A program made the position numbers and the translations under genes. Positions 8,688 through 17,373 of a DNA stretch of 64,000 nucleotides are shown one piece after another. Position 1 is the stretch's first letter. Each line of letters opens with the position of its first letter. The notes under the pieces are model-generated. The model saw only the letters and a list, made by a program, of their open reading frames with translations, searched no databases and was not told the DNA's origin. Location of the stretch: the NCBI RefSeq assembly GCF_003710085.1, contig NZ_CP033324.1, positions 372,001-436,000 of the forward strand, in the 5' to 3' direction. The stretch comes from Nocardioides pantholopis (GTDB lineage: Bacteria; Actinomycetota; Actinomycetes; Propionibacteriales; Nocardioidaceae).

Positions 8688-9506
8688 ATGACGTCGCTGA
8701 GTCCCCGTGGGCCGCTGCCCGCCCGGGTCTACTGGCGCCGCCGCCTGATCGTGCTGGGGCTCGCTGTCGCGCTCGTGGTGGGGCTGGCCCGGCTGCTCAC
8801 CGGCGGCAGCGACGGCTCCTCGGACGAGGGCGGTGCCGCCGTGCTCGCCGGGGCGCCGACGAGCAGCTCGGGCAGCGCCTCGCCGACCGCAGGCGCCACC
8901 GACGGCCGGACCCCGAGCGCCGCCGCGCCGACCACCCCCGCCAGCCCGCCGACGAGCACCCCGCCGGCCCCGCCGAGCGGGCCCTGCGCGGACCGGGACG
9001 TCGCGGTGACGCCGTCGGTCCCGACCGCGGTGGCCGGCCCCCGGGGTGGCGTCACGATCGACCTCGACCTGCGCACGATCACGGCCGAGGCCTGCACCTG
9101 GCGGGTGTCCCCGCGGACGCTGACGCTCAAGGTGACATCGGGTCGCGACGACATCTGGTCGACCCAGGACTGCCCGCGCGCCGTGCCCTCCCAGGACGTC
9201 GTGGTCCGCAAGGCGGAGAGCACCCGGGTCACGCTGGCCTGGACCGCGCGCCGCTCCGACGAGGACTGCTCGCGCCAGACCGACTACGCGATGCCCGGCT
9301 ACTACCACGTGGCCGCGGCCGCGCTGACCGGCGAGCCGGCGAAGGTCCAGTTCCAGCTGGTCGCCCCGACCGCGCCGACGGTGACCAGGACCGCTAAGCC
9401 GAAGCAGGACCCGAAGGCCGGCCGCGGGACGAAGCCGGGCCGGCAGCCCAGCGCCCCGGTGGACGAGCCGCTGGGTCAGTCGCCCTCCGGCGCCGTCGAG
9501 CCCTGA
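8688..9506 (+). CDS. Membrane-anchored secreted protein, unknown
   Basis: 272 residues. There is an N-terminal basic stretch and one membrane helix (LIVLGLAVALVVGLARLL, residues about 20-37). A Ser/Thr/Pro/Gly-rich linker (about 40-95) leads to a globular extracellular domain (about 100-225) of beta-strand character with four cysteines (CADRD, ACTWR, DCPRA, DCSRQ) that may form two disulfides. A Lys/Pro-rich tail follows. No family is recognised with confidence; the domain resembles the Ig-like folds of actinobacterial surface proteins. Leaderless ATG at 8688; an open frame upstream to 8613 is not needed. Confidence 0.75.
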   Translation: MTSLSPRGPLPARVYWRRRLIVLGLAVALVVGLARLLTGGSDGSSDEGGAAVLAGAPTSSSGSASPTAGATDGRTPSAAAPTTPASPPTSTPPAPPSGPCADRDVAVTPSVPTAVAGPRGGVTIDLDLRTITAEACTWRVSPRTLTLKVTSGRDDIWSTQDCPRAVPSQDVVVRKAESTRVTLAWTARRSDEDCSRQTDYAMPGYYHVAAAALTGEPAKVQFQLVAPTAPTVTRTAKPKQDPKAGRGTKPGRQPSAPVDEPLGQSPSGAVEP

Positions 9507-9532
9507 CCCGGCCTCGCCCCCGGCGGACCGGC

Positions 9533-10615
9533 TCAGACGTAGCGCTCGAGGATCGTGGACTCGGCCAGCCGGGACAGCCCCTCGCGCACGCTGCGGGCCC
9601 GCAGCTCGCCGACGCCCTCGACGGCCTGGAGGTCGTCGATGCCGGCCGAGAGCAGCTTCTGCAGGGTGCCGAAGTGCTCGACCAGCCGGTCGACCACCGA
9701 GCTCGGAAGCCGGGGGACCTTGGCCAGCAGCCGGTAGCCCCGGGGCGCCACCGCGCCGTCGAGGTGCTCGCCGTTGCCGAGGCCGAGCACCCGCGCCGCG
9801 GAGGCCGGGTCGACCAGCTCGGTCGGGGAGAGCCCCTCGAGCTGGCGCAGCAGGTCCTCGGGGCTCCGGGCCCGCCGCCCGGAGGGGAGGTAGTCGCGGA
9901 TCACCAGCTCGCGCTCGGCGTCGACCCCGGTGATCAGCTCCTCGAGCTGGAGGGAGAGCAGCCGGCCGTCGGTGCCGAGCTCGAGGACGTAGTCCTCGAT
10001 CTCGCGGGCGATCCGGGTGACCATCTCCAGGCGCTGGGCGACCACCGCGACGTCGCGGACCGTGACCAGGTCCTCGATCTCCAGGGCGGAGAGGGTGCTG
10101 GAGACCTCGTCGAGGCGCATCTTGTAGCGCTCCAGGGTCGCCAGGGCCTGGTTGGCCCGGGACAGGATCTGGCCGGAGCCCTCCAGGACGTGGCGGGTCT
10201 CGCCGACGTACGCCGCGATGATCTGCATCGACTGCGAGACCGAGATGACCGGGAAGCCGGTCTGGCGCGCCACCCGGTCGGCGGTGCGGTGCCGGGTGCC
10301 GGTCTCCTCGGAGGGGATCGTGTGGTCGGGCATCAGGTGCACCGCGGCCTTGATGATCCGGGTGAGGTCCTTGTCGACGATGATGCCGCCGTCCATCTTC
10401 GCCAGCTCGCGCAGCCCGGTCGCGGTGAACGGCACCTCGAGGGTGAAGCCGCCGGTGGAGATCGACTCGACGGTCCGGTCGTAGCCGAGCACGATCAGCG
10501 CGCCGGTGCGCCCCCGGAGGATGCGCTCCAGTCCGTCGCGCATGGCGGTGCCGGGGGCGATGGACGCCAGCGTCGCCCGAAGGCGGAGCACGTCCTCGGA
10601 GCGGTCCGTGGCCAC
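9533..10615 (-). CDS. disA: DNA integrity scanning diadenylate cyclase DisA
   Basis: 360 residues, full length. DisA octamers make c-di-AMP from two ATP and monitor branched DNA. The DAC domain (about 1-145) has MDGGIIVD, the position of the DGA motif, and GTRHRTADR, the RHR motif. The helical spine (LSRANQALATLERYK) follows, and a C-terminal helix-hairpin-helix domain (IDDLQAVEGVGELRARSVREGL) binds DNA. DGG in place of the textbook DGA is a mild change. It lies 47 bases downstream of radA on the same strand, the classic radA-disA pairing; RadA is known to inhibit DisA. Confidence 0.96.
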   Translation of the reverse strand: MATDRSEDVLRLRATLASIAPGTAMRDGLERILRGRTGALIVLGYDRTVESISTGGFTLEVPFTATGLRELAKMDGGIIVDKDLTRIIKAAVHLMPDHTIPSEETGTRHRTADRVARQTGFPVISVSQSMQIIAAYVGETRHVLEGSGQILSRANQALATLERYKMRLDEVSSTLSALEIEDLVTVRDVAVVAQRLEMVTRIAREIEDYVLELGTDGRLLSLQLEELITGVDAERELVIRDYLPSGRRARSPEDLLRQLEGLSPTELVDPASAARVLGLGNGEHLDGAVAPRGYRLLAKVPRLPSSVVDRLVEHFGTLQKLLSAGIDDLQAVEGVGELRARSVREGLSRLAESTILERYV

Positions 10616-10659
10616 GAGAATGGGTTCCCTTTCGTTCCCGCGGCAGGCGCCGCCTGGCG

Positions 10660-10665
10660 ATTCTA
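10660..10665 (-). promoter_or_regulatory. Internal promoter for disA overlapping the radA stop
   Basis: On the reverse strand TAGAAT is a near-consensus -10 whose first three bases are the radA TAG stop. It would give a leader of roughly 40 bases containing AAAGGGAA before the disA GTG at 10615, allowing disA expression apart from radA. Confidence 0.5.
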
Positions 10666-12093
10666 GTATCCCGGGCCCGGCGGCAGCGGCGCGTTCTGGT
10701 CCCCGGCGAGCCCCAGCACCCGCAGCGCCCCCTCGAGGTCGGCCACCTCGACCACGCGCATCCCGTCGACGGTGCGCGGCGCCGGCCGCCGACCGCCCGG
10801 GACCCGGTCGCGCGGCTCGCTCGGGACCACGGCCAGCGCGAAGCCGAGCCGCGCCGCCTCGGCCAGCCGCTGCGGCAGGTCGCGGACCCGGCGCAGCTCG
10901 CCGGCCAGGCCGATCTCACCCATGGCCACGGTCCGGTGGGGCGGGGAGGCGCCGAAGTGCGCCGAGGCGAGCGCGACCGCGACCCCGAGGTCGCTGGCGG
11001 GCTCCCCGAGCCGGGCGCCGCCGACGGTCGAGGCGAAGACGTCCTTCTGGTGCAGGCGCACCCCGCAGTGCTGCTGGAGCACCGCGAGCACCATCGCGAC
11101 GCGTGAGGAGTCCAGCCCCGAGGTGGTGCGCCGGGGCCGTTCCAGCGCGGAGTGGGTGACCAGGGCCTGGACCTCCGCGAGCATCGGGCGGCGCCCCTCC
11201 ATGGTGACCGCCACGCAGGTGCCCGGGACCCGGGCGTGGTGGGTCTCGACGAACAGGCCGGTCGGGTCGGTGACCGCGGTGATCCCCTCGGGACCGAGGT
11301 CGAAGCAGCCGACCTCGTCCACCGGGCCGAAGCGGTTCTTCATCGCCCGCACCATCCGGAACCGGGAGTTGCGGTCGCCCTCGAAGTGCAGGACCACGTC
11401 GACGAGGTGCTCGAGGACCCGCGGCCCGGCGATCGAGCCGTCCTTGGTGACGTGGCCGACCAGGACCGTGGTGATGTTGCGGGTCTTGGCCACCCGGATC
11501 AGCGCGGCCGCGACCTCCTTGACCTGGGTGACGCCGCCGGGGACGCCGTCGATCCCGGAGGCGCCGATGGTCTGCACCGAGTCGACGACGATCAGCTCCG
11601 GGCGGACCTCCTCGATGTGGGTGAGCACCGCGCCCAGGTCGGTCTCGGCGGCGAGGTAGAGCTGGTCGTGCACGCCGCCGGTGCGGTCGGCGCGCAGCCG
11701 CACCTGCGAGGCGGACTCCTCGCCGGTGACGTAGAGGGTCCGGCGCTGGTAGCGGGCGGTCTGCGCGGCGACCTCGAGCAGGAGGGTGCTCTTGCCGACG
11801 CCGGGCTCGCCGGCGAGCAGGATCGCGGCGCCGGGCACCAGGCCGCCGCCCAGCACCCGGTCGAGCTCGGGCACGCCGCTGCTCCGGAACGCCGACTCCG
11901 CGACCGAGACCTGGCCGATGGGCACCGCCGGCGTGGTCACCGGGCCGGCGGCGGAGCGGCCGCTCGGCGCGGCGGCCTCGGCGACCGAGCCCCAGGCCTG
12001 GCACTCCCCGCAGCGGCCGACCCACTTCGCCGCCTCCCAGCCGCACTCGGTGCAGCGGTAGGCGGGGCGGGCGGGCCGGGCGGTCTTCGACAT
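10663..12093 (-). CDS. radA: DNA repair protein RadA (Sms)
   Basis: 476 residues. It is a RecA-like ATPase that promotes branch migration in recombination. The N-terminal C4 zinc finger is CTECGWEAAKWVGRCGECQAW. Walker A is GEPGVGKSTLL near residue 85, Walker B LIVVDSVQ near 160, and the RadA-specific KNRFGP near 255. The C-terminal Lon-like domain runs from about 290 to the end (GARLGEPASDLGVAVALASA). ATG 12093 lies seven bases after TAGCGT and begins the protein just before the zinc finger; the longer frame to 12138 crosses that promoter. Confidence 0.97.
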   Translation of the reverse strand: MSKTARPARPAYRCTECGWEAAKWVGRCGECQAWGSVAEAAAPSGRSAAGPVTTPAVPIGQVSVAESAFRSSGVPELDRVLGGGLVPGAAILLAGEPGVGKSTLLLEVAAQTARYQRRTLYVTGEESASQVRLRADRTGGVHDQLYLAAETDLGAVLTHIEEVRPELIVVDSVQTIGASGIDGVPGGVTQVKEVAAALIRVAKTRNITTVLVGHVTKDGSIAGPRVLEHLVDVVLHFEGDRNSRFRMVRAMKNRFGPVDEVGCFDLGPEGITAVTDPTGLFVETHHARVPGTCVAVTMEGRRPMLAEVQALVTHSALERPRRTTSGLDSSRVAMVLAVLQQHCGVRLHQKDVFASTVGGARLGEPASDLGVAVALASAHFGASPPHRTVAMGEIGLAGELRRVRDLPQRLAEAARLGFALAVVPSEPRDRVPGGRRPAPRTVDGMRVVEVADLEGALRVLGLAGDQNAPLPPGPGY

Positions 12094-12100
12094 GGGCCAG

Positions 12101-12106
12101 ACGCTA
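12101..12106 (-). promoter_or_regulatory. -10 box of radA
   Basis: Reverse strand TAGCGT, then seven bases, then ATG 12093: leaderless. Confidence 0.6.
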
Positions 12107-12199
12107 GGCGATCGCGCCGACACCGGCGGGCTCCCCACCCCGGCGGGTGCTTCCGGGCCCGGCGCGCGCCGACGGCGGGCCAGCGGCGGCCGTCCTCAC

Positions 12200-12230
12200 T
12201 ATGCTGGCCGGAGCCGATTGGAACGATCAA
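12200..12230 (+). promoter_or_regulatory. Promoter and possible autoregulatory site of the LacI-type gene
   Basis: TATGCT (12200-12205) is a good -10. About 12 bases on, GATTGGAACGATCAA (12216-12230) is an imperfect inverted repeat around a central CG, the arrangement LacI-family proteins prefer. Only about three of five arm positions match, so the operator is tentative. Confidence 0.35.
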
Positions 12231-12260
12231 CCCGGGCAGCGCGGGGGTGGGAGGAACGGC

Positions 12261-13292
12261 GTGCACAGACGTCCGGGCCGGGTGCCGGCCGCGCCGCCGA
12301 CGCTCGCCGACGTGGCTGAGCGCGCCGGGGTCTCGCGGCAGACCGTCTCGAACGCCGTCAACAACCCCGACCTGCTGCGTGCCGACACCCTGCACCGGGT
12401 CCAGCAGGCCATCGCCGAGCTCGGCTACCTGCCCAACCGGGCGGCGCGGAACCTGCGCACCCGCGCCTCGCACCTGATCGGGCTGCGGATCACGCCGGCC
12501 CAGGAGGGCACGGCCAACGCCACCATGGACCGGTTCGTGCACTCCCTGGTCGAGACCTCCCGCGATGCCGGCTACCACGTGCTGCTCTTCGCCGGCGCGC
12601 CCGAGGACCCGCTCTCCGGGTACGACGACCTGCTGCGCTCCACCGCCGTCGACGCGTTCGTCGTCACCGACACCTACCTGGGCAACCCGCAGGCCGCCTG
12701 GCTGCGCAGCCGCCGCGCGCCGTTCGTCGCCTTCGGACGGCCCTGGGACGATCCGGCTGCGGGCCATCCCTGGGTCGACGTCGACGGCGCCGCCGGGTGC
12801 GAGCTGGCCACCACCCACCTGCTCGACCGCGGCCACGAGCGGGTCGCGTGGATCGGGTGGCGCAAGGACTCGTTCATCGGCGAGGACCGCCGGGCGGGGT
12901 GGAGCCGGGCGATGCGGGCCCGTGGCCTGCCGACCGCGGGGCTCGCCTCGCGCGTGGAGGACACCGTCGGCTCCGGCCAGGAGGCGGCCGCGGCGCTGCT
13001 CGCGCAGTCGCGGCCCTCGGCGTTCGTGTGCGCCTCCGACACCCTCGCGATGGGCGTCCTGCACACGCTCGCCGCGCAGGGCCTGGCCCCCGGCCGGGAC
13101 GTCGCGGTGGTCGGCTTCGACGACTCCCAGGTCGCCCAGGTCGTCCCGCCCGGGCTCACCTCCGTGCGCCAGCCGCTGGAGGAGGTGGCCGTGCACGTGG
13201 TCCGGGCCCTCGAGGGCCTGCTCGCCCGTCCGGCCGCCGCCGGCGAGAGCGTGCTGCTGGCCCCGACCCTCGCGGTGCGCGGCTCGAGCTGA
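12261..13292 (+). CDS. LacI-family transcriptional regulator
   Basis: 343 residues. The N-terminal helix-turn-helix is canonical, TLADVAERAGVSRQTVSNAVNNP, with hinge helix YLPNRAARNLRT. A periplasmic-binding-protein-like sensor domain follows (IGLRI, FVHSLVETSRDAGYHVLLF, AFVCASDTLAMGVL, VAVVGFDDSQVAQVVPPGLTSV). Such proteins repress sugar utilisation genes until a sugar binds. The ligand is unknown, and no sugar genes adjoin it, so the targets are elsewhere or it acts mainly on itself. GTG 12261 follows GGGAGGAAC at good spacing. Confidence 0.93.
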   Translation: MHRRPGRVPAAPPTLADVAERAGVSRQTVSNAVNNPDLLRADTLHRVQQAIAELGYLPNRAARNLRTRASHLIGLRITPAQEGTANATMDRFVHSLVETSRDAGYHVLLFAGAPEDPLSGYDDLLRSTAVDAFVVTDTYLGNPQAAWLRSRRAPFVAFGRPWDDPAAGHPWVDVDGAAGCELATTHLLDRGHERVAWIGWRKDSFIGEDRRAGWSRAMRARGLPTAGLASRVEDTVGSGQEAAAALLAQSRPSAFVCASDTLAMGVLHTLAAQGLAPGRDVAVVGFDDSQVAQVVPPGLTSVRQPLEEVAVHVVRALEGLLARPAAAGESVLLAPTLAVRGSS

Positions 13293-13298
13293 GCCGGC

Positions 13299-14003
13299 TC
13301 AGAACTCCCGGGACCAGAGGTTGACTGCATAGTCCACCTCGGTGCCGGCGTGCTCGGCCAGCACCGCCTCGGCGACCGGTGCAGGCAGCTCGATGCGGAC
13401 CACCGCGGCCAGGTCCTCGCGCGAGGAGAACGACCACCGCACGTCCAGCGGGGTGCGCCGCCAGCCGCGGGCCGACCAGAACCGCTCGACCGCGACCGGG
13501 TCGACCTCCGGGTAGCCGCGGCGGAACCAGCCGCCGAACGTGGAGCGGGTCGGGTCGTTGTCGATCACGAACGCCGTCCCGCCGCGGCGTACGACGCGCT
13601 CGAGCTCGGCCAGGCCGGGCTCGCACCCCGGCCCGAAGAAGTAGGCCCAGCGGGCGTGCACGACGTCGACCGAGCGGTCCGGCAGCGGCAGCGCCTGCGC
13701 GGTGCCCTGGTGCACGGCGACGTTGCGCAGCCGGCGGGTGCGCCGTCGGGCGATCACCACCAGGTCCGGGTGCGGCTCGACGCCGAGGACCGACCCGGCG
13801 TCCTCGGCGAAGCGCGGCAGGTGGAAGCCGGTGCCGCAGCCGAGGTCGAGCACCGTGCGGCCGGTCCAGCCGGCCCGGCCGAGCCGGGCGAGCATCGCCG
13901 CCTCGAGGACGCCCTCCGGGTCGACGGCCCGGTTCTCGATCTCGTAGGTGGCGGTGTGGTGCCAGATGTTCGGGCTGGGGCGGGCCCCGGTCGGGATGCT
14001 CAG
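13299..14003 (-). CDS. Class I SAM-dependent methyltransferase (start uncertain)
   Basis: About 233 residues. SAM motif I is VLDLGCGTGFHLPRF, with acidic motif II VLGVEPHPDLV, DVVHARWAYFFGPG and the motif around VVRRGGTAFVIDND. The N-terminal PSPNIWHHTATYEIENRAVDPEG belongs to a recognisable actinobacterial subgroup. No ATG, GTG or TTG exists at the expected start: near the stop of the upstream gene the frame offers only CTG (14001-14003) or ATC (13995-13997). The nearest canonical in-frame GTG lies about 75 bases inside the upstream gene, and the next ATG would remove the conserved N-terminus. Translation is probably coupled to the upstream stop. Substrate unknown. Confidence 0.8.
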   Translation of the reverse strand: MSIPTGARPSPNIWHHTATYEIENRAVDPEGVLEAAMLARLGRAGWTGRTVLDLGCGTGFHLPRFAEDAGSVLGVEPHPDLVVIARRRTRRLRNVAVHQGTAQALPLPDRSVDVVHARWAYFFGPGCEPGLAELERVVRRGGTAFVIDNDPTRSTFGGWFRRGYPEVDPVAVERFWSARGWRRTPLDVRWSFSSREDLAAVVRIELPAPVAEAVLAEHAGTEVDYAVNLWSREF

Positions 14004-14638
14004 ATCCGGACCAGCCCGTTCGGGGTCTGCACCTGCACGGCGACCACGCCAGGGGTGCCGTGCGGGGCCACCCACTCGACCTTGACGTCCTCCAGCGGCG
14101 CGTCGACGGTCTCGCCGAGCCACTCGCTGACCCGCTGCGGGTCGCCGGCGATCTCCAGGGAGTGCAGCGACCACAGCGGCGAGGCGCCGGTGCTCGGGTG
14201 CGGCCCGGTGTTGGCGTCCCACTCGATGAAGTACGGCACCTGCGGGTCGGCGATCAGCCCGTTGATGCCGATCTGCTTCCAGCGCAGCTCGCCGCCGTCG
14301 GGCAGGTGCCGGTTGCCGTCCGCCGCGTGCCGGCCCAGCCGCTGCTCGAGGACGGTGATGTCGGCGACCGCGACGACCCAGCCGAGCCATCCCCCGCCGA
14401 GCGCGGAGCGGGCCCGGACCGCCTGGCCGAAGGGCGCCTTGTCGGACGCCGGGTGGTCGAGGGCCTCGACGATCTCGAGGTAGGTCCGGCCGGCCAGCGG
14501 CAGGATCATGTTGCGGGTGCCGAAGCGGGGGTGCATCCCGCCGTCGACGAACTCCTTGCCGAGCAGCGCGCCGATGCGCTGCGCGGTGCCCGCCAGGCCG
14601 TCGGGGCCGGCGGCGTACGAGAGGTGGTCCAGGCGCAT
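14000..14638 (-). CDS. Glyoxalase-like (VOC fold) domain protein
   Basis: 212 residues. MRLDHLSYAAG at the N-terminus and the paired repeats (LDHLSYA.., TRNMILPLAGRTYLEIVEAL, GWVVAVADITVLEQRLG, YFIEWD) fit the glyoxalase-like VOC fold of the type found in actinobacterial proteins of unknown substrate. His4-Asp-His and the Glu of TYLEIVE could bind a metal. Leaderless ATG 14638. Its stop overlaps the start region of the methyltransferase downstream, so the two form an operon. An 18-base palindrome 50 bases upstream may be its operator. Confidence 0.8.
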   Translation of the reverse strand: MRLDHLSYAAGPDGLAGTAQRIGALLGKEFVDGGMHPRFGTRNMILPLAGRTYLEIVEALDHPASDKAPFGQAVRARSALGGGWLGWVVAVADITVLEQRLGRHAADGNRHLPDGGELRWKQIGINGLIADPQVPYFIEWDANTGPHPSTGASPLWSLHSLEIAGDPQRVSEWLGETVDAPLEDVKVEWVAPHGTPGVVAVQVQTPNGLVRI

Positions 14639-14645
14639 GCCCAGA

Positions 14646-14651
14646 ATTGTG
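14646..14651 (-). promoter_or_regulatory. -10 box of the VOC gene
   Basis: Reverse strand CACAAT, then seven bases, then ATG 14638. Confidence 0.5.
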
Positions 14652-14687
14652 GGCGAGTCGTCGGGGGCTTTCGACAGTGGGGTCGGG

Positions 14688-14705
14688 TCTCTTGACGTCG
14701 AGAGA
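14688..14705. promoter_or_regulatory. Near-perfect 18-bp palindromic operator candidate
   Basis: TCTCTTGACGTCGAGAGA is symmetric except for one base pair. It sits 37 bases upstream of the VOC gene -10 box, at about -50 to -67 from its ATG, and just past the end of the gene on the right. It would bind a dimeric regulator in the major groove. The regulator is not identified. Confidence 0.55.
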
Positions 14706-14721
14706 AAAGTAAAGAGCCCGC

Positions 14722-15507
14722 TCAGGAACGGTGGGGCGGGTCGGCCGGGTGCAGCGCCAGCAGGGACCGGGAGCGCACGTGCGCCTCGCAGTGCCGGACC
14801 AGCTCGGCGTACGCCGCGGCGCCCATCAGCGCGGTCAGCTCGGCGGCGTGGGTGAGGTAGACCGGCTCCACCGCGACATGGGCCTCGGTGTTCCCCGAGC
14901 AGTACCAGTCCAGGTCATGGCCGCCCGGGCCCCAGCCGCGCCGGTCGTACTCCCCGATCGAGACCTCGGTGTAGGTGCTGCCGTCGGTGCGCTCGACGTC
15001 GCGGAAGGTGCGCCGGATCGGCAGCTGCCAGCACACGTCGGGCTTGGTCTCGACGGGGTCCTTGCCGATGACGTAGGCCAAGGCGTGCAGCGCGCAGCCG
15101 GCGCCGCCGCCGCCCGAGGCGGGGGCGAAGTCGGTGCGGTTGTGGAACACGCAGGCCTGCTGGCCGTCGACCTCGACGACCCGGGTCTTGCGCTCGCCCT
15201 CGTCGTCGGTCTCGACCCAGTCCTCGGTGCGGACCTCGCCCTCGGGCCGCAGCTGCCACAGGTCGTGGTCGAGCATCCCGACGTACGCCGCGACCCGCTG
15301 CTCGTCCTCGGCGCCGGCGAAGTGCGCGCCGAGCGTGCAGCACCCGACGTCGGGGGCGTCGGCGTAGATGCCCGGACAGCCCTGGCCGAAGATGCAGGTG
15401 TAGGACGAGGTCAGCCAGGTGAGGTCGCAGCGCATCATCTCGGCGTCGTCGTCGGGGTTCGCGAACTCGACCCACGCACGGGGGAACACCAGGTCGACCT
15501 CAGGCAC
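14722..15507 (-). CDS. Conserved cysteine-rich protein, Rv0495c-like position
   Basis: 261 residues. Conserved-looking parts include [75 protein letters not shown] and CWQLPIRR. About nine cysteines are spread through the first two thirds, some in pairs reminiscent of zinc- or cluster-binding YkgJ/DUF3109-like proteins; that resemblance is weak. The gene is divergent from a ppx homologue exactly as Rv0495c is from Rv0496 in M. tuberculosis, so it is very probably the orthologue. Leaderless GTG 15507. Biochemical function not assigned here. Confidence 0.85.
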   Translation of the reverse strand: MPEVDLVFPRAWVEFANPDDDAEMMRCDLTWLTSSYTCIFGQGCPGIYADAPDVGCCTLGAHFAGAEDEQRVAAYVGMLDHDLWQLRPEGEVRTEDWVETDDEGERKTRVVEVDGQQACVFHNRTDFAPASGGGGAGCALHALAYVIGKDPVETKPDVCWQLPIRRTFRDVERTDGSTYTEVSIGEYDRRGWGPGGHDLDWYCSGNTEAHVAVEPVYLTHAAELTALMGAAAYAELVRHCEAHVRSRSLLALHPADPPHRS

Positions 15508-15513
15508 CCCGCC

Positions 15514-15519
15514 AGCCTA
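15514..15519 (-). promoter_or_regulatory. -10 box of the cysteine-rich protein gene
   Basis: Reverse strand TAGGCT, then six bases, then GTG 15507. Confidence 0.55.
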
Positions 15520-15549
15520 CGGTGCAGAACCGGGCCGGGTAGGGCCGAG

Positions 15550-15555
15550 TAGGTT
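15550..15555 (+). promoter_or_regulatory. -10 box of ppx
   Basis: TAGGTT, then GGAGGC and ATG 15562. If transcription starts at the ATG, the GGAGG cannot act as a ribosome site. Confidence 0.5.
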
Positions 15556-15561
15556 GGAGGC

Positions 15562-16548
15562 ATGCGGCTGGGCGTCCTGGACATCGGCTCGAACACCGGG
15601 CACCTGCTCGTGGTCGACGCGCACGGTGGCGCGGCCCCGCTGCCGACCTCCTCGCACAAGCAGCCGCTGCGGCTGGCCGAGATGCTGGTCCAGGGCGGCC
15701 CCGACGACGGGGCGGTCTCCCGCGAGGGCATCGACGCGCTGACCGCGTTCACCGCCGAGGCCCGGACCGTCGCCGAGGACAAGGGCTGCGAGGAGCTGCT
15801 GGCCTTCGCGACGTCCGCGGTGCGCGACTCCGCCAACGCCGACGCGGTGCTGGACCACGTCCGGGAGCGCACCGGGGTCGAGATCCTCGTGCTGCCCGGG
15901 GACGCCGAGGCGCGGCTGACCTTCCTGGCGGTGCGTCGCTGGTTCGGCTGGTCCGCGGGCCGGCTCGCGGTCTTCGACATCGGCGGCGGCTCCCTGGAGA
16001 TCGCCGCCGGCCGGGACGAGGCGCCCGACGTCGCCTGGTCGCTGCCGCTGGGCGCGGCCCGGCTGGCCCGGACCTGGTTCGGCCCCGCGGCCGGGGGCCC
16101 GGCGGGGGGCAAAGTCGGGGGACCCATGGACGAGGACACGCTGCGGGAGGGCCGGCGGCGGATCCGGGCCGAGATCGCCCGCGACGCCGGCCACCTGCTG
16201 CGCGGCGGGCGCCCGGACCGGGCGGCCGCGACCTCGAAGACGTTCCGCTCCCTGGCCCGCATCTGCGGGGCGGCACCGTCGGCCCAGGGCTCGCTGGTTC
16301 CGCGGACCCTGCCGCTCGCCGAGCTGCAGGCCTGGATCCCGAAGCTGAGCGCGATGCCCCTCGACGACCTCGCCCGGCTGCCCGGAGTCTCCCCGGGGCG
16401 GGCCCACCAGATCGTGCCGGGCGCGCTGGTCGCCGAGGCCTGCATGGACGTCTTCGACCTGCCGGCCCTCGAGATCTGCCCCTGGGCGCTGCGCGAGGGC
16501 GTGATCCTGGAGCGCATCGACCGGCTGAGCATCCTGGACGACCGGTGA
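15562..16548 (+). CDS. ppx: Exopolyphosphatase / GppA family protein (Ppx1-like)
   Basis: 328 residues, the short actinobacterial form without the C-terminal HD part. It is an ASKHA-fold hydrolase: [17 protein letters not shown] is the first phosphate loop, [14 protein letters not shown] the segment with the conserved Arg, and [13 protein letters not shown] the second loop. It likely removes terminal phosphates from polyphosphate or (p)ppGpp. Position matches Rv0496 of M. tuberculosis. Its stop overlaps the next start (GTGA), so it forms an operon with the isomerase-like gene. Confidence 0.92.
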   Translation: MRLGVLDIGSNTGHLLVVDAHGGAAPLPTSSHKQPLRLAEMLVQGGPDDGAVSREGIDALTAFTAEARTVAEDKGCEELLAFATSAVRDSANADAVLDHVRERTGVEILVLPGDAEARLTFLAVRRWFGWSAGRLAVFDIGGGSLEIAAGRDEAPDVAWSLPLGAARLARTWFGPAAGGPAGGKVGGPMDEDTLREGRRRIRAEIARDAGHLLRGGRPDRAAATSKTFRSLARICGAAPSAQGSLVPRTLPLAELQAWIPKLSAMPLDDLARLPGVSPGRAHQIVPGALVAEACMDVFDLPALEICPWALREGVILERIDRLSILDDR

Positions 16549-17345
16549 CCCGCCCCGCCAACCGGATCGGCCTGTCGACCTCCTCGGTCTATCCCGAGTC
16601 CTCCGCCCACGCCTTCGGGTACGCCGCGGCGCTCGGCTACGACGCGGTCGAGGTGATGGTCGGCATGGACGCGCTCTCCCAGCAGACCGCGGCGGTCCGG
16701 CAGCTCTCCGACCACCACGGCGTCCCGGTCTCCGCGGTGCACGCGCCCTGCCTGCTGTTCACCCAGCGGGTCTGGGGCACCGAGCCGTGGGGCAAGCTGG
16801 AGCGCTCCGCGGAGATGGCGGCGGTGGTCGGGGCCGAGGTGGTCGTCGTGCACCCGCCGTTCCGCTGGCAGAAGGACTACGCCCGGGACTTCGTGACCGG
16901 CATCGCCGCGCTCGAGGAGTCCACCGGGATCGCGTTCGCGGTCGAGAACATGTATCCCTGGCGGGCCTCCCAGCGGCGCGGGGTCGAGATGTACGTGCCC
17001 GGCCGCGACCCGTCCGAGGAGCCGTACGCCAACACCACCATCGACCTCTCGCACGCGGCGATCGCCGCAGACGACCCGGTCGCGATGGCGCGCCGGCTGG
17101 GCCCGCGGCTGCGCCACGTGCACCTCACCGACGGCACCGGGTCGGCCCGCGACGAGCACCTCGTGCCGGGCCGCGGCACCGCCGGTGCCGCCGAGTTCCT
17201 GAGGCACCTGGCTGCCGAGGGCTTCGGCGGCGAGGTGGTCGTGGAGATCAACACCCGTCGGTGCTCGACCCCGCAGGAGCGCGAGCGCGACCTGCGCGAG
17301 TCCCTGGACTTCGCCCGCCGGCACCTGGCGGTCGGCACTCCCTGA
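16545..17345 (+). CDS. Sugar phosphate isomerase/epimerase-like TIM-barrel protein
   Basis: 266 residues. It has the AP endonuclease 2/xylose isomerase-like TIM barrel: [12 protein letters not shown] at the first strand, [62 protein letters not shown] and VVVEINTRR carry the usual metal-binding His, Glu and Asp. The order ppx then isomerase then proC parallels Rv0496-Rv0498-Rv0500. The substrate is unknown. GTG 16545 overlaps the ppx stop. Confidence 0.88.
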   Translation: MTRPANRIGLSTSSVYPESSAHAFGYAAALGYDAVEVMVGMDALSQQTAAVRQLSDHHGVPVSAVHAPCLLFTQRVWGTEPWGKLERSAEMAAVVGAEVVVVHPPFRWQKDYARDFVTGIAALEESTGIAFAVENMYPWRASQRRGVEMYVPGRDPSEEPYANTTIDLSHAAIAADDPVAMARRLGPRLRHVHLTDGTGSARDEHLVPGRGTAGAAEFLRHLAAEGFGGEVVVEINTRRCSTPQERERDLRESLDFARRHLAVGTP

Positions 17346-17362
17346 GCGCGCCTGCGGGGGCG

Positions 17363-17368
17363 CATAAT
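17363..17368 (+). promoter_or_regulatory. -10 box of the ABC exporter genes
   Basis: CATAAT (one off the TATAAT consensus), five bases before ATG 17374. Confidence 0.5.
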
Positions 17369-17373
17369 CCGAC

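Noticed and set aside
12147..12260. An N-terminal extension of the LacI-type regulator
   Set aside because: It would include the promoter and operator-like sequence and adds no family-like residues; GTG 12261 has a good ribosome site.
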